Shown here: piece by piece, positions 9,087 through 17,112 of the stretch
Position numbering within the stretch: position 1 is the stretch's first letter
Layout of the letters: each line of letters begins with the position of its first letter
Assembly: GCF_013362815.1 (NCBI RefSeq)
Contig: NZ_JABFVK010000013.1
Location: forward strand, 434,001-498,000
Reading direction: 5' to 3'
DNA: 64,000 nt
Source: Hamadaea sp.
GTDB taxonomy: Bacteria > Actinomycetota > Actinomycetes > Mycobacteriales > Micromonosporaceae
Position numbers and translations under genes: made by a program
Notes under the pieces: model-generated
Seen by the model: the letters and a program-made list of their open reading frames with translations, nothing else
What the model was told of the DNA's origin: nothing
The model's database searches: none

Positions 9087-9115
9087 TTGACATTGCCGAA
9101 GGACGTGTGTTTCTC
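9087..9115 (+). promoter_or_regulatory. Candidate promoter for the sugar operon
   Basis: A TTGACA hexamer at 9087-9092 with a poor -10 (TTTCTC) 17 bp later at 9110-9115. The LacI-type operator begins 4 bp downstream, where a bound repressor would block initiation. The -35 is good and the -10 weak, so this is tentative. Confidence 0.4.
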
Positions 9116-9118
9116 TGC

Positions 9119-9136
9119 TGCGAAAGCAGTTTCGCA
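9119..9136. promoter_or_regulatory. LacI-type operator TGCGAAAGCAGTTTCGCA
   Basis: Seven-base arms TGCGAAA/TTTCGCA around GCAG. It matches the palindrome at 7781-7796 in both half-sites and ends 30 bp before the operon's first start codon. This links the + strand sugar operon to the LacI regulator at 7862-8860. Confidence 0.78.
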
Positions 9137-9166
9137 AAATCCATCTCGACTGTGAGGTTGACGCGC

Positions 9167-10099
9167 GTGCCGAAGCTCATCCCACCCGCCCGGGTGTTGG
9201 TCACCGGCGCCGACGGGACGCTCGGTCGGCCCACGGTGGAGGCGCTCGCCGATCGCGGCGTCGCGGTCACCGGGCTGTCTCGCACCTGGTCCGCGCCCAC
9301 CCGGGCGGACCGGGTCGTCACCGGCGACGCCGCCGACGAAGACCTGGTACGCGAGGCGCTGGCCGACGTCGACGCCGTCGTCCACCTCGCGGCGACGGCC
9401 CATCCGAGCCTCGACACGCCCCGGGCGGTGTTCGTCGGCAACACCTCGGCCACCTTCACCGTCCTCGCGGCGGCCGGTGAGGCGGGCGTACGCCGGGCGG
9501 TCATCGCCAGCTCGATCAACGCGTTCGGCGTACCGATGAACCGGCACGACGTCAAACCGGCGTACTACCCGCTGGACGAGGCTTCACCGGAGGCGCACGA
9601 CGACGCGTACTCGCTGTCCAAGTGGGTGGACGAGCGCATCGGCGCGTACGCCGCCAGCCGCTGGGACATGACCGTCGTCGCGCTCCGTTTCCCGCTGGTG
9701 CGAGAGCTGGACGTCCTCCGCAAGACGGTGCCGCAAATGCTCGCCGCCCCCGGTGAGGCCGCCCGCCTCGCCCGGGAGGGCTGGGCGTACCTGGAGATGA
9801 CGGACGCCGTGGACGCCATCCTCCGCGGTCTGACCGAGCCGGTCGCCGGGATGCACACCTTGCTCGTCACGGCGGCGGACACGATCATGGCCGAACCCAC
9901 TGAAGACCTGCTAGACCGGTATGCCGACGGTGTCGAACGCCGCCGGACCTTCGCCGGGCGGCAGGCGCCGGTCGACACGTCGGCCGCGCGCCGGGTCCTC
10001 GGCTGGGCCCCCACCATCTCGATAAACGCCCCCACCATCTCGATAGACGCCCCCACCATCTCGATCGACGACAGCCAGACCCTGGAGGCATCCGCATGA
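9167..10099 (+). CDS. NAD-dependent epimerase/dehydratase (SDR) with C-terminal heptad repeat
   Basis: A 310-aa extended short-chain dehydrogenase/reductase. VLVTGADGTLGRPTVEAL is the GxxGxxG NAD-binding motif at the N-terminus, and YSLSKW contains the catalytic YxxxK. The likely reaction is oxidation or epimerisation of a sugar or sugar acid; uronate dehydrogenase is one candidate. GTG 9167 is preferred because upstream in-frame codons run through the operator. The C-terminus carries three tandem APTISI(N/D) heptads encoded by a 21-bp repeat, which is not part of the fold. First gene of a long operon; it overlaps the next gene by 4 bp. Confidence 0.83.
   Translation: MPKLIPPARVLVTGADGTLGRPTVEALADRGVAVTGLSRTWSAPTRADRVVTGDAADEDLVREALADVDAVVHLAATAHPSLDTPRAVFVGNTSATFTVLAAAGEAGVRRAVIASSINAFGVPMNRHDVKPAYYPLDEASPEAHDDAYSLSKWVDERIGAYAASRWDMTVVALRFPLVRELDVLRKTVPQMLAAPGEAARLAREGWAYLEMTDAVDAILRGLTEPVAGMHTLLVTAADTIMAEPTEDLLDRYADGVERRRTFAGRQAPVDTSAARRVLGWAPTISINAPTISIDAPTISIDDSQTLEASA
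10007..10069 (+). repeat. Three in-frame 21-bp tandem repeats at the end of the SDR gene
   Basis: Units at 10007-10027, 10028-10048 and 10049-10069 each encode APTISI plus Asn or Asp. They differ by only a few bases, so the expansion is recent. The length is a multiple of three, preserving the frame. Confidence 0.93.
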
Positions 10100-11364
10100 G
10101 TACGCAGCCGGTGCTGCCCGCCTTCGCCCAGCCCTGGGAGGCGCCCGACGACGTGCGCATCACCCGGGTGCGGGCGATCGCGACCGCCCCCGAAGGGATT
10201 CCGCTGCTGGTCGTGAAGGTCGAGACCAGCGACGACGGCCTGTACGGGCTGGGCTGCGCCACCTTCACGCAACGCTGGAAGGCCGTCGCCGCCTACGTCG
10301 AGGAGCACCTGGCCCGGCTGGTCGTCGGGCGGTATCCCGGCGACATCGAGGACCTGATCCGGCTCGCGCGGTTCTCCTCGTACTGGCGCGAGGGACCGGT
10401 CGGCAACAACGCCATCTCCGGTCTCGACCAGGCGCTCTGGGACATCGCGGGCAAGCGCGCCGGGCGTCCCGTGCACGAGCTCCTCGGCGGCAAGGTACGC
10501 GCGGCCGCCGACACCTACTTGCACGCCGCCGGGGCGACTGTGGCGGAGACCCTCGATCACGCCGAACGGCTTCGTGAGCAGGGTCTGCGGCACATCCGCC
10601 TGCAAACCGGACAGGCAGGCACCGGTCACTACGGCGCACCTGCCCTCCCGTCGACCGCCTCCGACTACGCGTACGCCGATGGTTGGGACGTCGAGGAATA
10701 CCTCCGGCGTACGCCGGAACTGTTCGCGGCCGCCCGGGATCGGCTGGGACCCGACATCGCCCTGCTGCACGACGTGCATTCGCGGCTTACTCCGAAACAG
10801 GCTGTCGTCCTCGCGCGCTCGCTTGAGGCGTACCGCTTGTTCTTCTTGGAAGACGTCGTCGCGCCGGAGCACTGGGACCGGCTGCCGGAAGTCCGCGCGG
10901 CCTCGCCGGTGCCCCTGGCCGTGGGTGAACTGACCACCTCGCTCACCGATGCGGCCCGGCTGGTGCTCGGCGGCGGGGTGGACTTCATCCGTTCGCACAT
11001 CTCGGGCATCGGTGGGCTCACCGCGGCCCGGAAGATCGCGGCCGCCGCGGAACTGGTCGGCGTCCGCACCGCCTGGCATGCGCCGGGTGACACGTCGCCG
11101 ATCGGCGCGGCGGCCAACGTCGCCTTGGATGTGACGAGCCCGGCGTTCGGCATCCAAGAGGGGCACGTGTACGCCGATGCCGTCCACGAGGTCTTCCCCG
11201 GCACGCTGCGCATCGAGCGTGGCTGGCTGCGTCCCCACGAAACGCCGGGCTGGGGCATCGACCTCGACGAGACGGCCGCCGCCCGCTATCCGGCCGGTCT
11301 GGCCGGTCATGACGCCTGGGCCGCGCGCGTGCGCGGCCGAGACGGGGCGCTCATCGCGCCCTGA
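10096..11364 (+). CDS. Enolase-superfamily sugar-acid dehydratase (ManD/RspA-like)
   Basis: A 422-aa protein of the mandelate racemase/muconate lactonising group, closest in motifs to the mannonate/gluconate dehydratase (ManD, RspA) branch: LLHDVHS, FFLEDV and VGELTT supply metal ligands Asp226, Glu252 and Glu278, with His228 at the ManD dual-role position. TAWHAPGDTSPIG and FGIQEGHVY are family signatures. It would dehydrate an aldonic acid to a 2-keto-3-deoxy acid. It starts within the stop of the upstream SDR gene (ATGA), so the two are co-translated and probably act in sequence: oxidise, then dehydrate. The exact substrate cannot be read from sequence. Confidence 0.83.
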   Translation: MSTQPVLPAFAQPWEAPDDVRITRVRAIATAPEGIPLLVVKVETSDDGLYGLGCATFTQRWKAVAAYVEEHLARLVVGRYPGDIEDLIRLARFSSYWREGPVGNNAISGLDQALWDIAGKRAGRPVHELLGGKVRAAADTYLHAAGATVAETLDHAERLREQGLRHIRLQTGQAGTGHYGAPALPSTASDYAYADGWDVEEYLRRTPELFAAARDRLGPDIALLHDVHSRLTPKQAVVLARSLEAYRLFFLEDVVAPEHWDRLPEVRAASPVPLAVGELTTSLTDAARLVLGGGVDFIRSHISGIGGLTAARKIAAAAELVGVRTAWHAPGDTSPIGAAANVALDVTSPAFGIQEGHVYADAVHEVFPGTLRIERGWLRPHETPGWGIDLDETAAARYPAGLAGHDAWAARVRGRDGALIAP

Positions 11365-11417
11365 TCCACGCACCGCTCCCACGGGGATCCAGCCCAACGA
11401 ATTCTGCGAGGAGACTC

Positions 11418-12779
11418 ATGAGAAGCACCAGAAGACGGATTCTCGCGCCGGCAGTCCTCGCCGTCGCGGCCCTCGCCCTGGCCGCCGGCTGCAGCGGGTC
11501 GGACAACGAGAAATCCGGACCAGTATCGATCACCGTCGCCGGCATGCCGACGGCCCAGCAGCCGAAGCAGCTGGACGCCTTCAAGCGCAAGATCACCGAC
11601 TTCACCGCGGCCAACCCCGACATCAAAGTCGTCGGCGACGAAGCCGTCTTCGACATCCGCACCTTCCAGGCCCAGCTCGCCGGGGGCAAGCTGCCGACCG
11701 TCTTCTACGTTCCGTTCACCGAGATGCAGGGCCTGATCGCCCGCAAGCAGATCGCCGACATCACCAGCGCGCTGCCCGCCGACTCGGCGGTCAGCCGGAT
11801 CAACCCGGCCATCCTCAAGGTGACCAAGGACTCCTCCGACCACATCTACGGCGTGCCGATCCAGGCGTACAGCATGGGTCTGCTCTACAACCGCGACCTG
11901 TTCAAGAAGGCCGGCCTGGACCCGGACAAGCCCCCGACCACCTGGGACGAAGTGCGGTCCGCGGCCAAGGCGATCCAGACGGCGACCGGTGTGCAGGGCT
12001 TCGCCAGCATGACGAAGGACAACACGGGCGGCTGGGTGCTCACCACGATGAGCTACGCCAACGGCAGCACCATCCAAACGGTGGACGGCAAGAAGGCCAC
12101 TGTGGACAATGACGCCACTCGCAGTGCCTTGCAGTTCTACCGATCGCTGCGCTGGGACGACAACACGTTCGGCTCGAACTTCCTGCTCGGCTACAACGAC
12201 GCCATGAAGGCGTTCGCCGGTGGCAAGGTCGGCATGTTCGTGCAAGGTGCGGACGCGTACTCGATGGTTGTGTCGAACATGGGCATGAAGCCCGACGACT
12301 TCGGTCTCGCGCCGCTGCCGCAAGCCACCAACGGCCTGGGCACGCTTGGCGGCGGCACGGTGGCGATCATCAATCCGCGGGCGTCGGCGAACGAGGTCAA
12401 GGCCGCGATCAAGTGGCTGGAGTTCGACAACTTCCGCAAGTACAGCAGCGAGCAGGAGGCCGTCGCCGACGCCAAGGCGAAGGCCGCGGACAAGCAGCCG
12501 GTCGGCGCGCCCGCGCTGCCGCTGTTCGACCAGGCCACCACCGACAAGTACCTCGCCTGGGTCAAGGACTACGTCAACGTTCCGCGCCAGAACTACGCCT
12601 CGTTCTTCGCCACCGCGCAGAGCGTGGCTCTCGTCCCCGAGCCGCCAGTCAAGGCTCAGGAAACCTACGGCACCCTCGACACGGTGATCCAGGCCGTTCT
12701 CACCCGCAAGGACGCCGACATCAACGCCCTGCTGGCTGACGCCCAGCGCAAGGTCCAGGCGATCATCGACGCTGGCTGA
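11418..12779 (+). CDS. ABC sugar importer, solute-binding lipoprotein
   Basis: A 453-aa extracellular solute-binding protein, family 1. A lipoprotein signal peptide ends in the lipobox LAAGC (about residues 22-26), and the ITVAGMPT region opens the mature domain. IYGVPIQAYSMGLLYNRDLFKKAG is the typical ligand-cleft segment. GAGGAG precedes ATG 11418. Two permeases follow; no ATPase gene is present, so a shared MsiK-type ATPase elsewhere is expected. The strong hairpin after the stop probably raises its expression over the permeases. Confidence 0.92.
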   Translation: MRSTRRRILAPAVLAVAALALAAGCSGSDNEKSGPVSITVAGMPTAQQPKQLDAFKRKITDFTAANPDIKVVGDEAVFDIRTFQAQLAGGKLPTVFYVPFTEMQGLIARKQIADITSALPADSAVSRINPAILKVTKDSSDHIYGVPIQAYSMGLLYNRDLFKKAGLDPDKPPTTWDEVRSAAKAIQTATGVQGFASMTKDNTGGWVLTTMSYANGSTIQTVDGKKATVDNDATRSALQFYRSLRWDDNTFGSNFLLGYNDAMKAFAGGKVGMFVQGADAYSMVVSNMGMKPDDFGLAPLPQATNGLGTLGGGTVAIINPRASANEVKAAIKWLEFDNFRKYSSEQEAVADAKAKAADKQPVGAPALPLFDQATTDKYLAWVKDYVNVPRQNYASFFATAQSVALVPEPPVKAQETYGTLDTVIQAVLTRKDADINALLADAQRKVQAIIDAG

Positions 12780-12793
12780 CCATCGACCGCTCA

Positions 12794-12827
12794 GTCGCCG
12801 CGCCGCGTGAATCCGCGGCGCGGCGAC
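12794..12827 (+). promoter_or_regulatory. 14-bp intercistronic hairpin between binding protein and permease
   Basis: Perfect arms 12794-12807 and 12814-12827 with loop TGAATC and no T-tract. Such stems after binding-protein genes commonly act as partial terminators or 3' stabilisers that keep the binding protein in excess. It also argues against a GTG start at 12807, which would be buried in the stem. Confidence 0.7.
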
Positions 12828-12842
12828 ACACCGAGACACGAG

Positions 12843-13760
12843 GTGATTGCCCTGACCGCTCCGACTCGGTCCCGCCCGCGCGGTCCCCTTCAATGGGTAC
12901 GCCGAGGGGGGCTGTCCACACTGGTCTTCTTCTTGCCCATGCTCATGGCGTTCGGATTGTTCTCCTGGTGGCCGATTCTGCGGTCGCTGCCGCTGAGCGT
13001 TCAGCGCACCAACTTCCTGACGACCGAATGGGTCGGCCTGGACAACTTCAGCCGGGTCTTGCAGGATCCGCTGCTGATCACGGCGTCGCTGAACACCCTG
13101 TGGTTCGCGGTCCTGGCGTTGGTGATCGGCTTCCCGGTGCCGATCCTGTTCGCGGTGGTCATCGCCGAGCTGCGGCGTACTCGCGGACTGGCCTCGGTCC
13201 TGGTCTACCTCCCGGTGATCTTCCCGCCGGTCGTGGCCGTCCTGCTCTGGAAGGCGTTCTTCGACCCCAGCCCCACCGGCGTGCTCAACACCGCGCTCGG
13301 GTGGTTCGGGCTCGGGCCGCTGGCCTGGCTCAACGACGGCGATCTCGCGATGCCGTCCATCGTGCTGCAGGCCACCTGGGCGTCGTTCGGCACGGCGACC
13401 ATCATCTATCTCGCCACTCTCATGGGTGTACAGACCGAGCTATACGACGCCGCCGAGACCGACGGCGCCGGTGCGTTCCGCCGGTTCTGGCACGTCACTC
13501 TGCCGCAGATGCGCGGCGTACTGCTCGTCATGCTGTTGCTGCAGCTGATCGGCACCTTCCAGGTGTTCACCGAGCCGTACATCATGACCAACGGCGGTCC
13601 CGAGAACCACACCGTCACCATCCTCATGCTGATCTACCGGTACGCCTTCGTATCCGGCGACTACGGGCGCGCGACCGCGCTGAGCCTGCTGCTGGCGGCC
13701 GCGTTGTCGGCGTTGTCCTGGATCTACCTGCGGGCGACCAAGCGATGGAGCACGTCATGA
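12843..13760 (+). CDS. ABC sugar importer permease 1 (MalF/UgpA-like)
   Basis: A 305-aa inner-membrane protein with about six hydrophobic helices. The EAA loop reads YDAAETDGAGAFRRFWHVTLP, contacting the ATPase. GTG 12843 is chosen because the alternative at 12807 lies in the hairpin. It overlaps the second permease by ATGA. Confidence 0.88.
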   Translation: MIALTAPTRSRPRGPLQWVRRGGLSTLVFFLPMLMAFGLFSWWPILRSLPLSVQRTNFLTTEWVGLDNFSRVLQDPLLITASLNTLWFAVLALVIGFPVPILFAVVIAELRRTRGLASVLVYLPVIFPPVVAVLLWKAFFDPSPTGVLNTALGWFGLGPLAWLNDGDLAMPSIVLQATWASFGTATIIYLATLMGVQTELYDAAETDGAGAFRRFWHVTLPQMRGVLLVMLLLQLIGTFQVFTEPYIMTNGGPENHTVTILMLIYRYAFVSGDYGRATALSLLLAAALSALSWIYLRATKRWSTS

Positions 13761-14644
13761 GCGCCGAAACCGAACGCAGCATCCTGTCCCGCCTCGACCG
13801 GCGGCGACCCGGCGTACGCGTCGCGCTCGGCGTCGTCCGAGTGCTGGTGTTCACCGTGCTCGTCGTGCTGTGCGTCGGGCCGCTGTTCTGGCTGTTCAAG
13901 GCGGCCACCTCCACGTCGACTGAGACGCTGTCCGCGCCGTTCTCGCTGTGGCCGAGCGGCGTTCACTGGGGCACCTTTGCCGAGGTGTGGACGAAGGTCG
14001 ACTTCGCCCGCTACTTCGTCAACACCCTGTGGCTCATGGCCGGATCCCTGTTCTTCGGACTGCTGGTCGCGACGACGGGCGGCTACGGGCTGGCCGTCCT
14101 CAAACCCCGGTACGCCAAAGCGGTCTACGCTGCGATCCTCGCCACCCTGTTCATCCCCGGCGTCATTTCACTGGTCTCGCTCTACCTGACCGTGATGGAC
14201 GTGCCGTTCCTGCACACCAACCTGATCGGCACCCTGTGGGCGGTTTGGCTGCCCGCCTCGGCCAACGCGGTCAACGTCCTGCTCATGCAGCGCTTCTTCG
14301 CCGCCATCCCGGGCGACCTGTTCGAGGCCGCCCGGATCGACGGCGCCGGCCCATTCCGGATCTTCGTCTCGCTCGTCCTGCCGATGTCCCGGCCGATCCT
14401 GGGCGTGGTGAGCCTGCTGACGCTTGTCGGCGCGTATAAGGAGTTCCTGTGGCCGCTGCTGGTGCTGCCGAACCCGGAGGATCAGCCGATCTCGGTGGCG
14501 CTGCCGCGCCTGGAGACCTCCGGGGACTTCGCGCAGTTCATGGCGGCGCTGTTCATCTCCGTGATCATCCCGGTGGCGTTGTTCCTCGTTTTCCAGCGGC
14601 AGTTCCTGCGAGCGGCCGGCAACTCGGGAGCGCTGAAGGGGTGA
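13757..14644 (+). CDS. ABC sugar importer permease 2 (MalG/UgpE-like)
   Basis: A 295-aa membrane protein with six predicted helices and the EAA loop FEAARIDGAGPFRIFVSLVLP. ATG 13757 overlaps the stop of permease 1. It forms a heterodimer with permease 1 in the usual type I importer. Its own stop overlaps the GTG of the next gene. Confidence 0.9.
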   Translation: MSAETERSILSRLDRRRPGVRVALGVVRVLVFTVLVVLCVGPLFWLFKAATSTSTETLSAPFSLWPSGVHWGTFAEVWTKVDFARYFVNTLWLMAGSLFFGLLVATTGGYGLAVLKPRYAKAVYAAILATLFIPGVISLVSLYLTVMDVPFLHTNLIGTLWAVWLPASANAVNVLLMQRFFAAIPGDLFEAARIDGAGPFRIFVSLVLPMSRPILGVVSLLTLVGAYKEFLWPLLVLPNPEDQPISVALPRLETSGDFAQFMAALFISVIIPVALFLVFQRQFLRAAGNSGALKG

Positions 14645-15447
14645 GCGTCCGGATCGGAACGGACCGGCTGGACGCTGAGATCCTCGCCGACGGCGGGTGT
14701 ATCTCCTCAATCCGCGCCTCCGGTCGTGAATTGCTGCTGCGTACGCCGTGGGCCGGGCTCGACGACGGGCCGCCGATGGCCGGTTCGGCAGCCGAATGGC
14801 ACCGGCGTTACCGGGGCGGATGGCACCTGCTGCTGCCCCGTCCACTCGGCCCGGCAACGGTCGGCACCATCGCGCAGCCGTTCCACGGCGAGGCGGCCTG
14901 GCGGAGGTGGCGACTCGAGCCGGTCTCGGCCACTGGCTGCCGCGCGTCGGTGCTTCTGCGTACCGTGCCGCTGTCCATCGACCGCGCGATCGAGGTCAGG
15001 CCCGGCGCTGTGCGGGTCACCACGACGGTACGGAACGTTGGTCCGGCCGAGGTCCGCTTCGGCTGGGCCGAACATCCGTCCTTCGACGCCGCAATCTTCG
15101 ACGGCGGGCAGGTGGAGCTCGACGACACGAAGGTGGCCGTCGTCCCGCTCGGAACCGGCGCCTTCGAGGATCGGCCCGTCGCGACAGGCCACGCGCGCAT
15201 TCTCGGTTCGAGCGGCGTCTGCGTCGAACTCGACTGGGACGTCGGGCTGCTCGGGCGGGCGTACGTGTGGCAAGAACGCCGCGCCACCACCGGATTCCCC
15301 TGGTACGCCGCCGCCGACGCGCTCGCGGTGGAACCGGCCTCCCAACGTTACGACCATCCCGCCGACGAGCTGGGAACGGTGACGCTCGCCCCCGCGGCCG
15401 TCGTCACCTCGACGGTCACCCTCACTGTCCATACCGGACGCTACTGA
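14641..15447 (+). CDS. Aldose 1-epimerase-like (galactose mutarotase fold) protein
   Basis: A 268-aa protein translated from GTG 14641, overlapping the permease stop. It opens with LDAEILADGGCISSIRASG and keeps the beta-sandwich mutarotase features RYRGGWHLLLPRP, a His-Pro in WAEHPSFDA and a late acidic ALAVEPAS. Members of this group interconvert anomers or bind sugars. Position after the importer suggests it acts on the incoming sugar. Confidence 0.7.
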   Translation: MSVRIGTDRLDAEILADGGCISSIRASGRELLLRTPWAGLDDGPPMAGSAAEWHRRYRGGWHLLLPRPLGPATVGTIAQPFHGEAAWRRWRLEPVSATGCRASVLLRTVPLSIDRAIEVRPGAVRVTTTVRNVGPAEVRFGWAEHPSFDAAIFDGGQVELDDTKVAVVPLGTGAFEDRPVATGHARILGSSGVCVELDWDVGLLGRAYVWQERRATTGFPWYAAADALAVEPASQRYDHPADELGTVTLAPAAVVTSTVTLTVHTGRY

Positions 15448-15457
15448 ACGGAAAGCC

Positions 15458-15976
15458 ATGCCCCGCTTCGACTTTAGCCTCGACGAGCTTCGCGCGTACC
15501 GGCCTGACATCCGCCAGCCCGCCGACTTCGACGAGTTCTGGACGCGTACGCTCGCCGTGGCGCGCGCCGGCGGTGACGAACCGGCGTTCACGCCCGTCGG
15601 CACGCCGCTGACCGCCTGTCGCGTCTTCGACGTCCGGTTCTCCGGGTACGCCGGTGAGCCGATCGCCGGATGGCTGCTGATCCCGTCCGGCGCAGACGGT
15701 CCGGTGCCGGTCGTCGTGCAGTACCTCGGCTACGGCTCGGGCCGTGGTCTGCCCCACGAATGGCTTCCGTGGGTGGCGGCGGGTTCCGCGTGCTTCGTCA
15801 TGGACACCCGGGGCCAGGGCGCGATGTGGGGCGTCGGCGGGGTCACTCCGGACCCGCACGGCAGTGGACCGGCGGCCAGCGGTGTCATGACTCGGGGGAT
15901 CGACGACCATGAAGGTGGTGCGGCGAGTCAATGGCCTCTGCAGGCCGAGTTCGTCGCCGCCCGGGTGGCGTCGTGA
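15458..15976 (+). pseudogene. Truncated acetyl xylan esterase (AXE1/cephalosporin-C deacetylase family)
   Basis: The 172-aa product matches only the N-terminal half of AXE1 esterases (normally about 320 aa): DFDEFWTRTL, VRFSGYAGEPIAGWLL, VVVQYLGYGSGRGLPHEW and FVMDTRGQGAMW. Family-like sequence stops after MTRGIDDHE near residue 152; the tail is unrelated. The GxSQGG nucleophile elbow and the Asp/His of the triad are missing, so the product should be inactive. The missing half is not in another frame downstream, so a deletion rather than a frameshift is likely. The stop overlaps the next gene's GTG, so the remnant may still serve translational coupling. Confidence 0.8.
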
Positions 15977-17112
15977 CCGAGCTCCGTTACGGCGTCAACT
16001 ACCTGCCCAGCCGCAACTGGTGGTACGCCTGGGTCGACTGGAACGACCGCGACATCGCCGAGGACCTGGACGTGATCCGGGAGATGGGCTTCGACCACAT
16101 CCGCATCCAGTGCCTGTGGCCGCTGTTCCAGCCGAACCCGGCGTACGTGTCTCCGGTGATGCTGACCCGGCTCGTCCAGCTGCTCGATCTCGCCCACGAA
16201 CGCGGGCTCGCCGTCTGCCCGACCGTGCTCGACGGCTGGCTGAGCGGATTCGACTTCCGGCCCGCCTGGCTGCGGCACAACGACCCGTTCACCGACCCCG
16301 TCGCCGTTGAGGCGGCCGCGTCCCTCGTGTCGGAAGTCGGCCGGACCGTCGCCGGACACCCCGCCCTGTGGTGCCTCGACGTCGGCAACGAACCCAACGT
16401 CCTCATGCGACAAGCGAACCTGCCGCCTGGTAGCTGCGACGATTGGGCGCATCGCATGCTTGCCGCCGCCCGCGGCGGGGCTCTCGGCGTACCAATGACT
16501 GTCGGCGTGGATCATGAGCCTTGGCTGACGGGTGATTGCGCGCTCACCGCGGATGCCGTCGTGGCGGGGTCGGACCTGGTGGCGATCCACGCGTGGCCGT
16601 ATTTCACCGGGGCCTTGCGCCGCTTCGGTGAGCTGGAGCACGGCGCGTGGGCGATCCCCGACTACCTTGCGCAGGTCGCACTGGCCGCTATGGACGGAAC
16701 GCGCAAACCTCTGTGGGTGCAGGAAGTCGGCGTGTCCGAGCTGTGGCTCGAGCATTCCACCGTGCCGGACTTCGCCGAGCGGATGCTGCGCCGGATCGCC
16801 TCGATCCCCGAAGTCGAGGCGGTGACCTGGTGGGCGTCGCATGACATCGACCGCCGCTTCACCGGTTTCGACGAGCTGGAATACGGCCTGGGCCTGATCG
16901 ACGCGACGAACAGGGTCAAGCCAGTCGGCGCACGCGTCCGCGACGTCATCGCCGACCTGCGCACCCGGGACACGCGGGTGGGTCCCGGGCCGGAAGCTTT
17001 GGTGCTGCCCTTCGACACGGTCCCGGACCTGGACTTCGCAGAGCAGTGGTTCGCACAGCTGCGCAGCGACGCCGGGCCGCGCATCGTACGCGAGAAGGCG
17101 AGCGCCGCATGA
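15973..17112 (+). CDS. Cytoplasmic GH5-like (clan GH-A) glycoside hydrolase
   Basis: A 379-aa TIM-barrel glycosidase without signal peptide. LDVGNEPN gives the putative acid/base Glu140 and WVQEVGVSE the putative nucleophile Glu251, with the N-terminal YGVNYLPSRNWW and IREMGFDHIRIQCLWP typical of the cellulase superfamily. It would hydrolyse oligosaccharides brought in by the adjacent ABC importer. GTG 15973 overlaps the stop of the esterase remnant. Confidence 0.82.
   Translation: MTELRYGVNYLPSRNWWYAWVDWNDRDIAEDLDVIREMGFDHIRIQCLWPLFQPNPAYVSPVMLTRLVQLLDLAHERGLAVCPTVLDGWLSGFDFRPAWLRHNDPFTDPVAVEAAASLVSEVGRTVAGHPALWCLDVGNEPNVLMRQANLPPGSCDDWAHRMLAAARGGALGVPMTVGVDHEPWLTGDCALTADAVVAGSDLVAIHAWPYFTGALRRFGELEHGAWAIPDYLAQVALAAMDGTRKPLWVQEVGVSELWLEHSTVPDFAERMLRRIASIPEVEAVTWWASHDIDRRFTGFDELEYGLGLIDATNRVKPVGARVRDVIADLRTRDTRVGPGPEALVLPFDTVPDLDFAEQWFAQLRSDAGPRIVREKASAA

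Noticed and set aside
12893-13756. Long frame running through the first permease in the frame of the second
   Set aside because: Arg-rich, non-hydrophobic translation; a shadow of the permease gene.
15931-15972. Longer N-terminus for the GH5-like enzyme
   Set aside because: The extra 14 residues are Arg/Gly-rich and overlap the esterase remnant; GTG 15973 with a GTGA overlap fits better.
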